In this document: in pieces, positions 15,459 to 24,126 of the stretch | Layout: every line of letters starts with the position of its first letter | How positions within the stretch are numbered: the stretch's first letter is position 1 | Assembly: GCA_910575555.1 (NCBI GenBank) | Contig: CAJTFX010000020.1 | Span: 17,383 to 81,382 of the forward strand | Origin: Lachnospiraceae bacterium | GTDB lineage: Bacteria > Bacillota > Clostridia > Lachnospirales > Lachnospiraceae | Direction: 5' to 3' | DNA: 64,000 nucleotides | Position numbers and translations under genes: made by a program | Notes under the pieces: generated by a model | Databases searched by the model: none | The model's input: only the letters and a program-made list of their open reading frames with translations | Told to the model about the DNA's origin: nothing

Positions 15459-16769
15459 TTATCCGGCTTTCTCTGTATATAAACCATACATGATGACAAT
15501 AACCTGAAATATATTGTCATTGTCTGTTATATCCATTTGACCATGATAATTTACAACAGCATGGTTTATGGATGAAAGTCCAAGACCGTGATATATGGTA
15601 TCGGATTTTGTAGTTAAATAGTGACCAATTTTGTCTTTTTTTCGCTTTGCCCGATAGTTATTTTTTATGCATAACTGAAAGATGCCTTTGGCATAAGAAA
15701 TATCAAGGCATATAAATCCTTTTCCGTTCGGAATATCCCGACAGGCTTCCAGAGCATTTTCCAGCAAATTCCCTAGAACTATGGCTAAATGCCCGCTTTC
15801 AAATGGAAGGGAGGCAGGTATAAGGACATTGGCATTAAATTGTATATTATCTTTTTGTGCTGTAGCATATGCGTGATTGATTAAGGAATCTACAACTATA
15901 TTACCGCTGCGGGAAACTTCCTCCGGACGATCTCCGGCGCCAACATCTAACATTTGCATTATGTATTTCTCTGCCTCGCTGTTCTGCCCAGTCTGAACCA
16001 TTCCAAGAAGCCCGGAAAGATGATTTTTTAAATCATGCCGGATTCTGCGGATTTCAAGATAGAGGCTTTCACGTTCTTCCGCCTGTTGGGTGCAAAGCTC
16101 CAGTTGCTGCGCATACAGACGGTTTTGCTCACGCAGTTCAGCATTCCGGCTGATCCAGTCATAGACCTCAAAGATAACATAGTTTATAACCAGCAGCAGG
16201 AAACTCGCTGTGGCAGAGAATATCATATATTCGCTATGAACAGCCGCAATAAGAAATATATGGTGCATTACATAAATGCTGCTGATTGGTATCAGTAAAA
16301 TGCTCAAAAAGTAAAGCAGGGGAATTTCGGAATAGTGGTTATCCTTGATCCAGTGGCTTATGATAACTGATAACAGCAGCATACACATTTTAGATATGAA
16401 ACTTCCGGCGTTCTGAAGTGTTATGGAATCGAAACCGACAGATATTAGTATCATCAGAACAATGACTTCTACTAACATCCATACCGTGCATATCAATAAG
16501 GAAAATATACAACGCTGCATGACACTTCTCTTGCGGGTAGCTGAGCTGATCATAAATATCAGCAGGACATTCCCAAGCAACAACAGATGTGGCGGGAACA
16601 CGGAACCGATATTATTTATGATCAGAAAGACATAATATATGCCCCACTCTATGCAGCCTTTTAAATTCCTGTTCTCTGGTCCCCAAAATACTTTCATATA
16701 TTTTCGTATAATAAGAAGGTGGAGCAGTGACAGGAACAATTCGGGTATGATTGACAAATATTCAGTCAT
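15459..16769 (-). CDS. agrC: AgrC-type histidine kinase, second system
   Basis: A 436-residue sensor kinase, the same length as the first AgrC. Six hydrophobic segments occupy residues 1-205. The phospho-acceptor region is RRIRHDLKNHLSGLLGM (His near 241). The GHKL ATPase has LGNLLENALEACRD and GLGLSSINHAV. Its ATG overlaps the stop of the agrA2 gene (ATGA), so the two are translationally coupled. The gap to agrB2 is 37 bases and includes the agrB2 ribosome site. Predicted membrane receptor for the peptide made from 18123. Confidence 0.9.
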   Translation of the reverse strand: MTEYLSIIPELFLSLLHLLIIRKYMKVFWGPENRNLKGCIEWGIYYVFLIINNIGSVFPPHLLLLGNVLLIFMISSATRKRSVMQRCIFSLLICTVWMLVEVIVLMILISVGFDSITLQNAGSFISKMCMLLLSVIISHWIKDNHYSEIPLLYFLSILLIPISSIYVMHHIFLIAAVHSEYMIFSATASFLLLVINYVIFEVYDWISRNAELREQNRLYAQQLELCTQQAEERESLYLEIRRIRHDLKNHLSGLLGMVQTGQNSEAEKYIMQMLDVGAGDRPEEVSRSGNIVVDSLINHAYATAQKDNIQFNANVLIPASLPFESGHLAIVLGNLLENALEACRDIPNGKGFICLDISYAKGIFQLCIKNNYRAKRKKDKIGHYLTTKSDTIYHGLGLSSINHAVVNYHGQMDITDNDNIFQVIVIMYGLYTEKAG

Positions 16770-17509
16770 TCTTCTATGACCGCCTTTCCGCCTGCAATCT
16801 TACAAAGCTGCTGGCGAACTTCCTTTTGCCGATCCTCGCTGATTTTCAATTCTATTTCTTTTCCCATGAAACTGATAGTAATATTGAAAAAGTTCATCTT
16901 CTTCACATAATCGTAATTCACTAAAAAGGACTGGTGTATACGCAGAAAATATTGCCTGCTTGCTGCCAGTTCTTTTTCGACATTATTGAGCTTTCCATAA
17001 AAATGTTCATCAGAGCCATCTTTAAGGTGGATATAAACGATTCTGTTATTGCTTTCAAAATAAACAATATCTCTTACGGACACTTTCTGTATTTCCTTGT
17101 TGAATGTAAATTGATAGAATACCTCCGTCTCATTGATTCGTTTACAGGAATCCTTAAAATAGCGGGCGAACAGGACATGGTTTAAAGGCTTTGAGAGGAA
17201 GCGGAATGGTTCCACTTCAAACAGTTCCTTTAAATATTTATCATAGCCCGATATATAAATCAGCAATACAGTCCGGTCAATTTCACGAATGTGCCGTGCA
17301 GCGGTTATTCCGTCTACCTGCTCCATCTCAATGTCAATAAATATAAGTTGATAATGTTCGCCGTTCTGAATGCTTTTCAGAAGGGTTTTGCCGTCGGAGA
17401 ATACTTCGGTTTCCACACGGATGCCTAACTTCCGGCTTTCCTGAAATACCAGAGTTTCAATTTCCCCGGTAAAATTGGAATCGTCATCACATATCGCTAT
17501 TCTTAGCAT
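16766..17509 (-). CDS. agrA: AgrA-type LytTR response regulator, second system
   Basis: A 247-residue regulator with receiver (1-120: ICDDDSNF, phospho-acceptor Asp in LIFIDIEMEQVDG, FLSKPL with the conserved Lys) and LytTR DNA-binding domain (about 138-238: IVYFESNNRIVYIHLKDG, FLRIHQSFLVNYDYVKKMN). Its start overlaps the end of the XRE gene by 23 bases. The receiver keeps the KPL motif that the first AgrA lacks. No TTTCTGCAA tandem site occurs near this locus, so it may recognise a different sequence, for example the element at 18037-18057. Confidence 0.9.
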   Translation of the reverse strand: MLRIAICDDDSNFTGEIETLVFQESRKLGIRVETEVFSDGKTLLKSIQNGEHYQLIFIDIEMEQVDGITAARHIREIDRTVLLIYISGYDKYLKELFEVEPFRFLSKPLNHVLFARYFKDSCKRINETEVFYQFTFNKEIQKVSVRDIVYFESNNRIVYIHLKDGSDEHFYGKLNNVEKELAASRQYFLRIHQSFLVNYDYVKKMNFFNITISFMGKEIELKISEDRQKEVRQQLCKIAGGKAVIEE

Positions 17510-17885
17510 TTTTATCCACTTCCTTTGCAGATTCTTCCTCGCTCTCCTCTTGTGCCTGCTCTAAGCGCTCAAGTACACAGCGGAGTGTCTTTTGGTTGAC
17601 TTCGGATAACTTCTGATAGCGGCGGACAATATCATAGCACTTATCCATTTCCTGATTCATGCGGTATTGTCCGTTATAATCACGTTTTACATCAGAAATC
17701 CCAAGTATATAGTCGGTAGTAACGTTATATTCTTGTGATATGTTTATAAGTATATCAGAAGGAATATCATAAGCGTTATTTTCCATTCTGCTTACCGCTT
17801 GTTGAGTAGTTCCGATTTTCTTGGCAAGAGCTTCTTGCGATAAGCCTAAGCTCTTTCTTAGTTCACGAATACGATTATTTACCAT
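17487..17885 (-). CDS. XRE-family regulator heading the second agr run
   Basis: A 132-residue protein. An N-terminal Cro/CI helix-turn-helix (IRELRKSLGLSQEALAKKIG, recognition region TTQQAVSRMENN, closing VTTDYILGISD) is followed by a helical, glutamate-rich tail (EQAQEESEEESAKEVDKN) that may dimerise. It overlaps agrA2 by 23 bases, so it is translated with the quorum genes. AAGGAAGTTG precedes ATG. It faces the divergent agrD2 across about 235 bases, so it could repress both directions (inference). An XRE gene at the head of an agr operon is uncommon. Confidence 0.85.
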   Translation of the reverse strand: MVNNRIRELRKSLGLSQEALAKKIGTTQQAVSRMENNAYDIPSDILINISQEYNVTTDYILGISDVKRDYNGQYRMNQEMDKCYDIVRRYQKLSEVNQKTLRCVLERLEQAQEESEEESAKEVDKNAKNSDM

Positions 17886-18036
17886 ATGTACAACTTCCTT
17901 TCAAGTAATATTCTTACATGAATATTCAAAATAAGCTAACAACTAGAATATGTATCGAATTATTCATATAACGGTAAAATAGAAAGAAATACAACTTAAA
18001 CATCGGTATGGGAATAATTGCAGGGAAAAATTACAT

Positions 18037-18090
18037 GCTGTGTCGGAATTTCAACATTTAAAAGGAATATGATGTAGAGTAAGGTATACT
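18037..18090 (+). promoter_or_regulatory. Conserved element and -10 before agrD2
   Basis: GCTGTGTCGGAATTTCAACAT (18037-18057, 21 bases with imperfect dyad symmetry) resembles GCTGTGTCGAAATACAACAT at 8047-8066 before agrA1. Downstream, TATACT (18085-18090) is a likely -10 with no good -35, set in AGAGTA-AGGTA-TACTCT. Confidence 0.5.
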
Positions 18091-18122
18091 CTTATTGAAA
18101 AATGAAATTGGAGGTGTATTAT

Positions 18123-18269
18123 ATGTTAGGCAAAGGAAAGAAAAATATTACAGCTACAATTTTGGAAAAAGTAGCACGTAATTCTGTGAAAGCAGCAGCC
18201 GACAGCAGATGTATGTATTGTCTGCATCAGCCCAAGCAGCCGACAGGAATCAAGAAGCTTTCCCGATAA
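18123..18269 (+). CDS. agrD: AgrD-type autoinducing peptide precursor, second system
   Basis: A 48-residue precursor, shorter than usual gene-finding cut-offs. GGAGG lies eight bases before ATG 18123. The N-terminus is basic (MLGKGKKNITATILEKVARN) and amphipathic, the core is DSRCMYCL, and the tail HQPKQPTGIKKLSR is basic with prolines. By analogy with AgrD and with the first precursor (YCLGIY-HQPKRP), cleavage before HQPK would give a five-residue thiolactone ring from Cys30 (CMYCL). A second Cys within the ring is unusual. It diverges from the XRE-agrA2-agrC2-agrB2 run and is followed by its own terminator. Confidence 0.8.
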   Translation: MLGKGKKNITATILEKVARNSVKAAADSRCMYCLHQPKQPTGIKKLSR

Positions 18270-18284
18270 GAAAGCTGTATATGG

Positions 18285-18333
18285 AAAAAACTGCCGTATG
18301 TGTGAGGAAACTTACATATATGGCAGTTTTTTT
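18285..18333 (+). terminator. Terminator of agrD2
   Basis: AAAAAACTGCC (18285-18295) pairs with GGCAGTTTTTT (18322-18332); the inner stem extends through TATGT / ACATA. Confidence 0.88.
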
Positions 18334-18476
18334 GAAAAAGAGATTCAGTCAATTCATTTTCAATGTAGTGACTTAAAAATGCCTGTCGAAAAATGATGCT
18401 TTATGTCCGGGTTTGTATCCGATGTCCTCCATTTGGTTCTTCATTTCAAAAATAAATTAGAATGGAGAATAGAAGA

Positions 18477-18718
18477 ATGAAGGGTATAAGATATATATTA
18501 TTGCGGATAATGTGAGATTATGCCGAAAAAGAGAAAACTTAATACAGGCAGAACTGTCACCAGATTCTATAAAGCGGATTGAGGGTGAAAAAAGAACAAT
18601 GTCATTAGAGAACTTTATAAGGCTTTCGGATGCACTTCGTATACCGTTATCATTCTTTATGTATGATCAAAATGATATGATGCAAGAGATGGCTGAAGGA
18701 ATGGAGAAGCTATTGTAA
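18477..18718 (+). pseudogene. Decayed copy of the 12112 XRE regulator
   Basis: From ATG 18477 the first codons (MKGIRY) match MKDIKY of the gene at 12112, but two extra bases near 18497 shift the frame. In the shifted frame the match resumes (RLCRKRENLIQAELSPDSIK, then RTMSLENF and LSFFMYD), lacking the six residues FELAEK of the helix-turn-helix. The protein end (MAEGMEKLL) is intact. The flanking upstream DNA is also similar at both places. Not expected to make a working regulator. Confidence 0.75.
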
Positions 18719-18873
18719 AAACATAAAGAAAACAGTTTGGCTGGAATGATAGCTAGGCTGTTTCTTTATGATATGGATAAAAATATGAACAGGTATTTAA
18801 ATGAAGTATCTCTGAAAAATTACATATAAATTCGTAATTCTTACATGTGCAGAAAAAATAGGTTCTTTATAGA

Positions 18874-18879
18874 TATAAT
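18874..18879 (+). promoter_or_regulatory. Likely -10 of the peptide maturase operon
   Basis: TATAAT lies 37 bases before the ATG of the first radical SAM gene. No good -35 is seen, so an activator may be needed. Confidence 0.4.
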
Positions 18880-18915
18880 GGGCTTATAACAAATGAACAG
18901 ACAGGGGTATTTAAT

Positions 18916-19620
18916 ATGAAATTAAAAAAGAGTAAGTATTTGCACAACGTAGAAACGGATTGTTGGGTAATCCTTGAGGATGATAGAACGGGTGAGTGGA
19001 TAAAAATTCATAAAGAATGGATGGATATACTTGATAAGTTCTTAATTGAAGAATTAGATGAAAAGGAAGCTCTTAATAGATTTGAGGATAATGAGGATAA
19101 GGAATACTTTGAAAAGCTGATTACGCTTATGAAAAAAAAGAAATTTCTTATTCCGGTTGACGAGGAAGAAAAAGCGCATATTGAACAGGTATATATCGCA
19201 GTGACAAATAATTGCAACTTAAAGTGCAAACATTGTTGCTATGATGCCTCCGCATTGAATGAGAAAAAGTGTGACTTATCAACTATAGAGGTTAAAAGCA
19301 TATTTGATAAGGTAATTGGGTTATCGCCCGATTGTATTGCCATCAGTGGGGGAGAACCCTTAGTGAGAGAAGATATTATAGAATTGTTGACATATTTAAG
19401 ACAACAATTTCAGGGGAAAATAACACTCTCGTCAAATGCAATACTGATTACCGAAAAGAATGTAAATGCAATTTATGATTTGGTAGACAGTTTTGATATT
19501 AGTATTGATGGAGTAGATGAAGAGACATGCAGTAGAATCAGAGGAAAGGGTGTTTTTGATAAAGTAATCAATATCATTAACATGATCAAGAATATCGGAG
19601 ATAAGCGCATATGTTTATCT
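18916..19620 (+). pseudogene. Radical SAM peptide maturase, 5' part, interrupted by transposon
   Basis: The 5' 235 codons of a radical SAM/SPASM maturase. Residues 10-80 resemble the leader-binding (RRE-like) domain found in RiPP maturases. The iron-sulfur motif Cys100-x3-Cys104-x2-Cys107 is in VTNNCNLKCKHCC; the SAM-binding GGEP is in ISGGEPL. The natural frame runs to TTATCT (19615-19620), after which foreign sequence leads to a stop at 19678. The missing 3' half is at 30321-30857. Joined across TTATCT, the reading frame is continuous (LS-GFIHIEKN) and gives about 411 residues, a normal size. The intact enzyme would install a crosslink in the precursor at 31908/32081. Confidence 0.88.
19615..19620. 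repeat. TTATCT, left junction of the transposon
   Basis: Shared with 30321-30326. Both copies are in the same codon phase (Leu-Ser) of the split maturase. Confidence 0.7.
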
Positions 19621-19667
19621 ATGGTAGATGAGCTAAACCAGATAGGGATAAAAAATAGATATGTATC

Positions 19668-19693
19668 GGCAGGAGCATAGATTTTCTCCTGCC
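19668..19693. terminator. Hairpin at the end of tnpX
   Basis: GGCAGGAG (19668-19675) and CTCCTGCC (19686-19693) form an 8-bp stem just beyond the tnpX stop (19704); the minus-strand loop is A-rich. Confidence 0.5.
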
Positions 19694-19703
19694 ACGCCTA
19701 TAT

Positions 19704-21362
19704 TTAGGCGGTTTGACGTTTGGTACGCTGCATATATTCCCGTTCCATTTCCTGCATTTCTTCGTCCGTAGGGATGTCCACAATCCCGACATAGGAATAG
19801 TAGATGTCGATTTGCTGTGTCCGTTTCCTGTCCTTTTTCTCACGCTCATGGACTACGATTTTATCCACAAATGCGTTTAGGATTTCGGGTGTCAGCTCGT
19901 CGATGCGGGTGTATTTCTTGGTGACGGCTATCAGTTTGGCGACATTGGTCGCTTCTGTGTCGGCTTCGCTGACCTCGGCTGTCAAGGCTTCGATTTCCTG
20001 CTTTAGCTGTTCCTGCTCGGCTTCATATCCGTCTGACAGCTTGTAAAAGCGTTCGTCATTCAGCTTTCCGTTGACATTATCCTCATAGATTTTACGGAAC
20101 AGGCGGTCAAGCTCCTTTATCCGCTTTTCGTCCTTTTCTATCTGTTTCTGCTTTGCGGACAATTCGTATCTGCGTTCCGCAAGGGTGGCGTCAATCTGCT
20201 GTCGGATAAACACACGCTCAAACTGCTGTAAATAGGAGAGGAAATGCTGAAGCTGTTTCAGAACCAACTGTTTTAATGCGTCCTCTCGGATATAGTGCTG
20301 CGTACATTCCTTCGCCCTGCTCGTCCGTTTATACATGGAACAGCGGAAATGCGTATATCCGTTTGCTGTGGCTAGGCTGAGTTTCGCCCCGCAGTCGGCA
20401 CAATAGAGCAGCCCTGAAAAGATACTTGTCAATCCGCTTTTGGTCGGTCTGCGTTTATTTTCCCGTATCATCTGAACTTTTTCCCACATATCCCTGTCAA
20501 TGATGGGCGTATGGGCGTCCTCGATATACGTCCGCCTGTCCTTTGCGGTTGGGATGCGTTTCTTGCTCTTGAAGCCTAAACGGGTGGATTTAAAGCTCTC
20601 CGTCACGCCGATATACGCCACATTTTCCAGAATGGACGCAATCACGGACGTCTCCCAGTTATAGGGATGTCCCGATTTTTTTGCAACGCCGATTCCCTTT
20701 GATACTTTGTAGGCTGACGGGGTAAGCGCTTTATCTTCCCAGAGGGCTGTGGCAATGGCTGACACGCCTTTCCCCTGCATACAGAGTGAGAATATCCTGC
20801 GGACGACTGCCGCCGCTTCCTCGTCCACAAGCCAGCGTGTTTTATCGTCTGGATTCCGCAAATACCCGTAGGGCGGCGCGCCCAAATGCTCGCCTGCAAG
20901 CCCTTTCGCTTTCTTGACTTCCTTTACCTTTTTGCTTGTGCTTTTGGGATACCATTCGTTGAAAAGGTTGGTAAAGGCGGCAAATTCGTTGCTCTCAAGG
21001 CTGCCCGTGTCCACGTTGTCCATGATGGCGATGAACCTCACGCCCGCTTCGGGGTAGATGATTTCGGAGTATGAGCCGACCTCGATATAGTTCCTGCCGA
21101 AGCGTGATAAGTCTTTGACAATGACGGTCTTTACAAACCCTTTTTCAATGTCCGACGACATTTCCTTAAAGCTTGGGCGGTCGAAATTCGTACCCGTATA
21201 GCCGTCGTCCACGTAGAATTTCGGGTTAGGGAAACCGTGTTCTTTTGCGTATTTCATCAGATATTCTTTCTGGTTTACAATGCTGTTGCTTTCGCCTTCC
21301 CGCCCGTCATCTTGGCTTAACCTACAATATAATGCCGTAAATTCTTCCTGCTGTCTTTTCAT
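19704..21362 (-). CDS. tnpX: TnpX-like large serine recombinase
   Basis: A 552-residue recombinase. The resolvase domain (about 8-155) has catalytic Ser16 in YCRLSQDD, the QKEYL and DDGYTGTNFDRP segments and VKDLSRFGRNYIEVG. A recombinase domain follows (LGAPPYGYLRN), then a zinc-ribbon (CADCGAKL, with Cys further on), a coiled coil (about 385-480) and a C-terminal segment ending LNAFVDKIVVHERE. This is the layout of TnpX/TndX, which excise and insert Tn4451 and Tn5397 elements through a circular intermediate. ATG 21362 is preferred since AAGGAGAG lies six bases upstream. It stands at the left end reading outward. No catalytic damage is seen. Confidence 0.92.
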   Translation of the reverse strand: MKRQQEEFTALYCRLSQDDGREGESNSIVNQKEYLMKYAKEHGFPNPKFYVDDGYTGTNFDRPSFKEMSSDIEKGFVKTVIVKDLSRFGRNYIEVGSYSEIIYPEAGVRFIAIMDNVDTGSLESNEFAAFTNLFNEWYPKSTSKKVKEVKKAKGLAGEHLGAPPYGYLRNPDDKTRWLVDEEAAAVVRRIFSLCMQGKGVSAIATALWEDKALTPSAYKVSKGIGVAKKSGHPYNWETSVIASILENVAYIGVTESFKSTRLGFKSKKRIPTAKDRRTYIEDAHTPIIDRDMWEKVQMIRENKRRPTKSGLTSIFSGLLYCADCGAKLSLATANGYTHFRCSMYKRTSRAKECTQHYIREDALKQLVLKQLQHFLSYLQQFERVFIRQQIDATLAERRYELSAKQKQIEKDEKRIKELDRLFRKIYEDNVNGKLNDERFYKLSDGYEAEQEQLKQEIEALTAEVSEADTEATNVAKLIAVTKKYTRIDELTPEILNAFVDKIVVHEREKKDRKRTQQIDIYYSYVGIVDIPTDEEMQEMEREYMQRTKRQTA

Positions 21363-21470
21363 AAAGCTCTCCTTTTCGACAGCAGACACGGTATTGTGAA
21401 GTGTAGGTACAGTGTACCACACCTGACCTTAAACTTCAACGCTTTAAAGCGGTAATTCTTCCGCTGCCTG

Positions 21471-21773
21471 TTATTCCCCGTCATCATCACCCCAATTCTT
21501 ATCATTTAAAAATCCATATCCCTGTGCGCTGCGCCGAAAAATATCCGTAAGCATTACAAGCAAGTCCCGCCCATCTTTTCGGAAATGGGCGTTGACGGTG
21601 TATTCCGTGCCGCCGATTTTCTCGGTAAGGCTCATCGGCTCTGGGATGCGGACAAGGGGCGTGACGTTCTGGGCAGGCAGCAGAGGGGGATATATTTTAT
21701 CGGGATTTACCATAGGGGCATCCTTGTATTCCTCCATAATCGCCTGTATTTCTTCCTCGGACAGTCTGCTCAT
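21471..21773 (-). CDS. tnpW: TnpW-like transposon protein
   Basis: A 100-residue acidic protein with the segment LTEKIGGTEYTVNAHFRKDG followed by LLVMLTDIF, the pattern of small TnpW proteins in Tn4451-type elements. It overlaps the relaxase stop by four bases (ATGA), so it is translated with mobilisation genes. Its function in these transposons is not established. It lies between the relaxase and tnpX. Confidence 0.7.
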   Translation of the reverse strand: MSRLSEEEIQAIMEEYKDAPMVNPDKIYPPLLPAQNVTPLVRIPEPMSLTEKIGGTEYTVNAHFRKDGRDLLVMLTDIFRRSAQGYGFLNDKNWGDDDGE

Positions 21774-23134
21774 CGCAATAATTCCTCCCTCCTGCGGTCT
21801 GTTTTAACGGTCTGTTTCTGTCGGCTTGGACGCTGTTTTTCAATCGTATCATGGATTTGGTCTAAGCAGTTGTCGATATGGGCAGAGCGTTTCTCAATCC
21901 CGTCTGCATATTTCAGCCGCTTTCTAAGCTCCGCTATCCGCTCTGTCACGCCCTGTTTTTCTGCTCGGAGTGTTTCTTTTTCGGCTGGTGTGGCACGGCG
22001 TACCTTGTTCCGCAAGTGCTGGCGGTAGTCAATCAGTTTATTCATTTCGGTCTGGTTTTTCTCCCTGTCGGCGTGTAAGTCGGAAAGGGTAGAGATGTTA
22101 TGCTTTGACATATACCTTACCTGTGCGGTAATCTCGTCCAGTTTCCGAAGCTCCTCTTTCATCAGCGGGCTTGCCGGCTTGTAGTCCGTACCTTTTGGGA
22201 ATATCCCCAACTGATAACACCAGTAGTAATATAACGCTAAGATTCCCGTGGTTTTCTGGTGTGGTTTCCATGCGTTTTTGTACTGCTTTGGCATATGCGG
22301 GGAGTAGGAAATCCTTGCTTTGTAGTTCCCATATCGGGAAGTCCCACCTAAACATGACCGTATGAAATCGGGTGTCAGCCGCTCGTCAAGGGTGTCTAAC
22401 CTTGTGAAATGCTTATACTGCGGCAGCTTCATTTTCCAATGACTGCCCGAAGAATCCACCTCATATCCCTTGTCGGTAAGGTATTTCATCATATGCTGTA
22501 AATCCCTGCTCCTGTTGATTGCTTCCTTTAAATCCTCCCGATAGACGTTGTACCGTGTCGGCTTGCCTCTCTTTTCGTCCAGATAAAGCGGTCTTGCAGG
22601 GGCTTTCTTGGGGTTTTCAATCACCGATAAACTGTACTCTCGGCATAAGCGGTCGGACACCTCCCTTAGCCGTTTCTGTTCGGATTTTGAGTAATTATAT
22701 TTGCTCCCATCCAGATAAGAAACGGAGTTAAAACAGAAATGATTATGGAGATGTCCTTTGTCAAGGTGGGTGGCAACGATTATCTGGTATTTATCGTCCC
22801 ACATTTCCCTTGCCAGTTTCAATCCGATTTCGTGGCACTGTTCGGGCGTTACCTCGTCTGGCTTGAAGCTCTGGTAGCCGTGCCATGCGATATATCCGCC
22901 TGTCTTTTGGTACTGCTTCTTTGTCAAAATCATCTGCTGTAATGCGGTTTCTTTCAAACAGTTGATAGCGGAAACATACTCGCCCTCATTTGTTTTTGAC
23001 GGATTTTTCACATAGGAGAACACGTCAAAGAAGTCCTGCATATCTTCATTCGGCACGGTCTTTTCTGGATTTTCTATATAGTCAATCACGTCTTTTATGC
23101 TCCCTTTGACATGCCATAGGCTCGTTACCGCCAT
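21770..23134 (-). CDS. MobA/TnpZ-type relaxase
   Basis: A 454-residue mobilisation relaxase. The N-terminal part has the three-His metal site, HLDKGHLHNHF, typical of MobA/VirD2-like relaxases, and the early TSLWHVKGSIKDVIDYIENP. The C-terminal half is helical with a coiled coil (about 345-420) rich in Arg/Glu. It nicks the transposon's transfer origin so that a co-resident conjugative element can move it; it has no transfer apparatus of its own. The start lies one base from the mobC stop, and the two form an operon. Confidence 0.9.
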   Translation of the reverse strand: MAVTSLWHVKGSIKDVIDYIENPEKTVPNEDMQDFFDVFSYVKNPSKTNEGEYVSAINCLKETALQQMILTKKQYQKTGGYIAWHGYQSFKPDEVTPEQCHEIGLKLAREMWDDKYQIIVATHLDKGHLHNHFCFNSVSYLDGSKYNYSKSEQKRLREVSDRLCREYSLSVIENPKKAPARPLYLDEKRGKPTRYNVYREDLKEAINRSRDLQHMMKYLTDKGYEVDSSGSHWKMKLPQYKHFTRLDTLDERLTPDFIRSCLGGTSRYGNYKARISYSPHMPKQYKNAWKPHQKTTGILALYYYWCYQLGIFPKGTDYKPASPLMKEELRKLDEITAQVRYMSKHNISTLSDLHADREKNQTEMNKLIDYRQHLRNKVRRATPAEKETLRAEKQGVTERIAELRKRLKYADGIEKRSAHIDNCLDQIHDTIEKQRPSRQKQTVKTDRRREELLR

Positions 23135-23135
23135 A

Positions 23136-23492
23136 TCAGACCGCCCCCTGTTCTGTCAATTCTTCTATGCTGAACCGTTGTGGGAGAGTTGTTTTCTGTT
23201 GCAGTTCTAAGATAAAATCCTCAATCTCCTTACAGATTTCAGTGGCGGTTGGATAGTATGGGACACACTTTTTGAAAGCGTCATGCACTTCATAGAGCTT
23301 GTTTAACAGTGCCCAAAACTCGGTTTTTGGCTTCGGCTGCGGGGCGTTTTCCTTGCATAACTGGCGCATAAATTCGGCAGCGGACAGACCGCAAGCGGCG
23401 GTGCACTGCTTTAATTTTTCATGTTCTCCCTCGTTCAATCGGACGGTAATCGGGACATTCCGCACGCCCTTTTCTGATTTTTCTCTGCTCAT
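23136..23492 (-). CDS. MobC-like relaxosome protein
   Basis: A 118-residue protein with a ribbon-helix-helix N-terminus (VPITVRLNEGEHEKLKQCTA, then SAAEFMRQL) as in MobC accessory proteins, which open oriT for the relaxase. The C-terminal half is helical. AAAATGAG with AGGATTAAGGAAAATG gives the ribosome site. It is immediately upstream of the relaxase, and the transfer origin is expected in the adjacent gap. Confidence 0.85.
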   Translation of the reverse strand: MSREKSEKGVRNVPITVRLNEGEHEKLKQCTAACGLSAAEFMRQLCKENAPQPKPKTEFWALLNKLYEVHDAFKKCVPYYPTATEICKEIEDFILELQQKTTLPQRFSIEELTEQGAV

Positions 23493-24126
23493 TTTCCTTA
23501 ATCCTCCAGTCTTATTTTTCTTTTTTCGGGGTAAACAGGGGCTGTCCCCTGAGAGAAGTCCACACGCCTTTAGGCTGTGGATTGGATTGTGGCTTACACA
23601 ATCCGATGCTCGCTATCTCTGTGGACAATGCCGCAGAGCATTTTTCCTGTGCAGCGGTATTCTTAACGCCTGTCTTACCCTCCGAAAAGAAAATCCTATG
23701 TCCCTGCACCTCCGTTCTGGATTTGATTTCTTTTGACTTTTGGATAAATGAAAAAGCCGCCACACCGCACCACGAATGACAGGAGTGTTTTCTCCTGCTC
23801 GGATTCGCAATGCTATGTAACGGCTTTGAAATTCAAAACCATGCTGCCATACGCCAGCCGAAAAAGGCAGCATACTTTCGGCGGCGGTCAGTCTTGTCCG
23901 TTGGCTGACATTCCATTCTTCCATCTATGTGCTATTTAATTTTCAATCTTCCAATTCCCTCACGGGTATTTTAGAATACCATAGCGGCTGCACCCATGTC
24001 AAGATTTTGGGTAAACTTTTTAGTATTCCCTGTGGACAGGAATTTTATACATCAATTTTTATAATTAGGCGGGGGAATTTTATCCGCCACCCAATAGCCC
24101 GTCAAAAAGCTGTCTTTATTAGCTGA
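23493..24126. other. 634-base gap with hairpins, possible transfer origin
   Basis: No convincing gene. CAGGGG (23536-23541) / CCCCTG (23546-23551) and GGATTGTG (23584-23591) / CACAATCC (23597-23604) are small inverted repeats close to mobC, where oriT usually lies in such elements. The nick site cannot be placed by eye. Confidence 0.4.
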
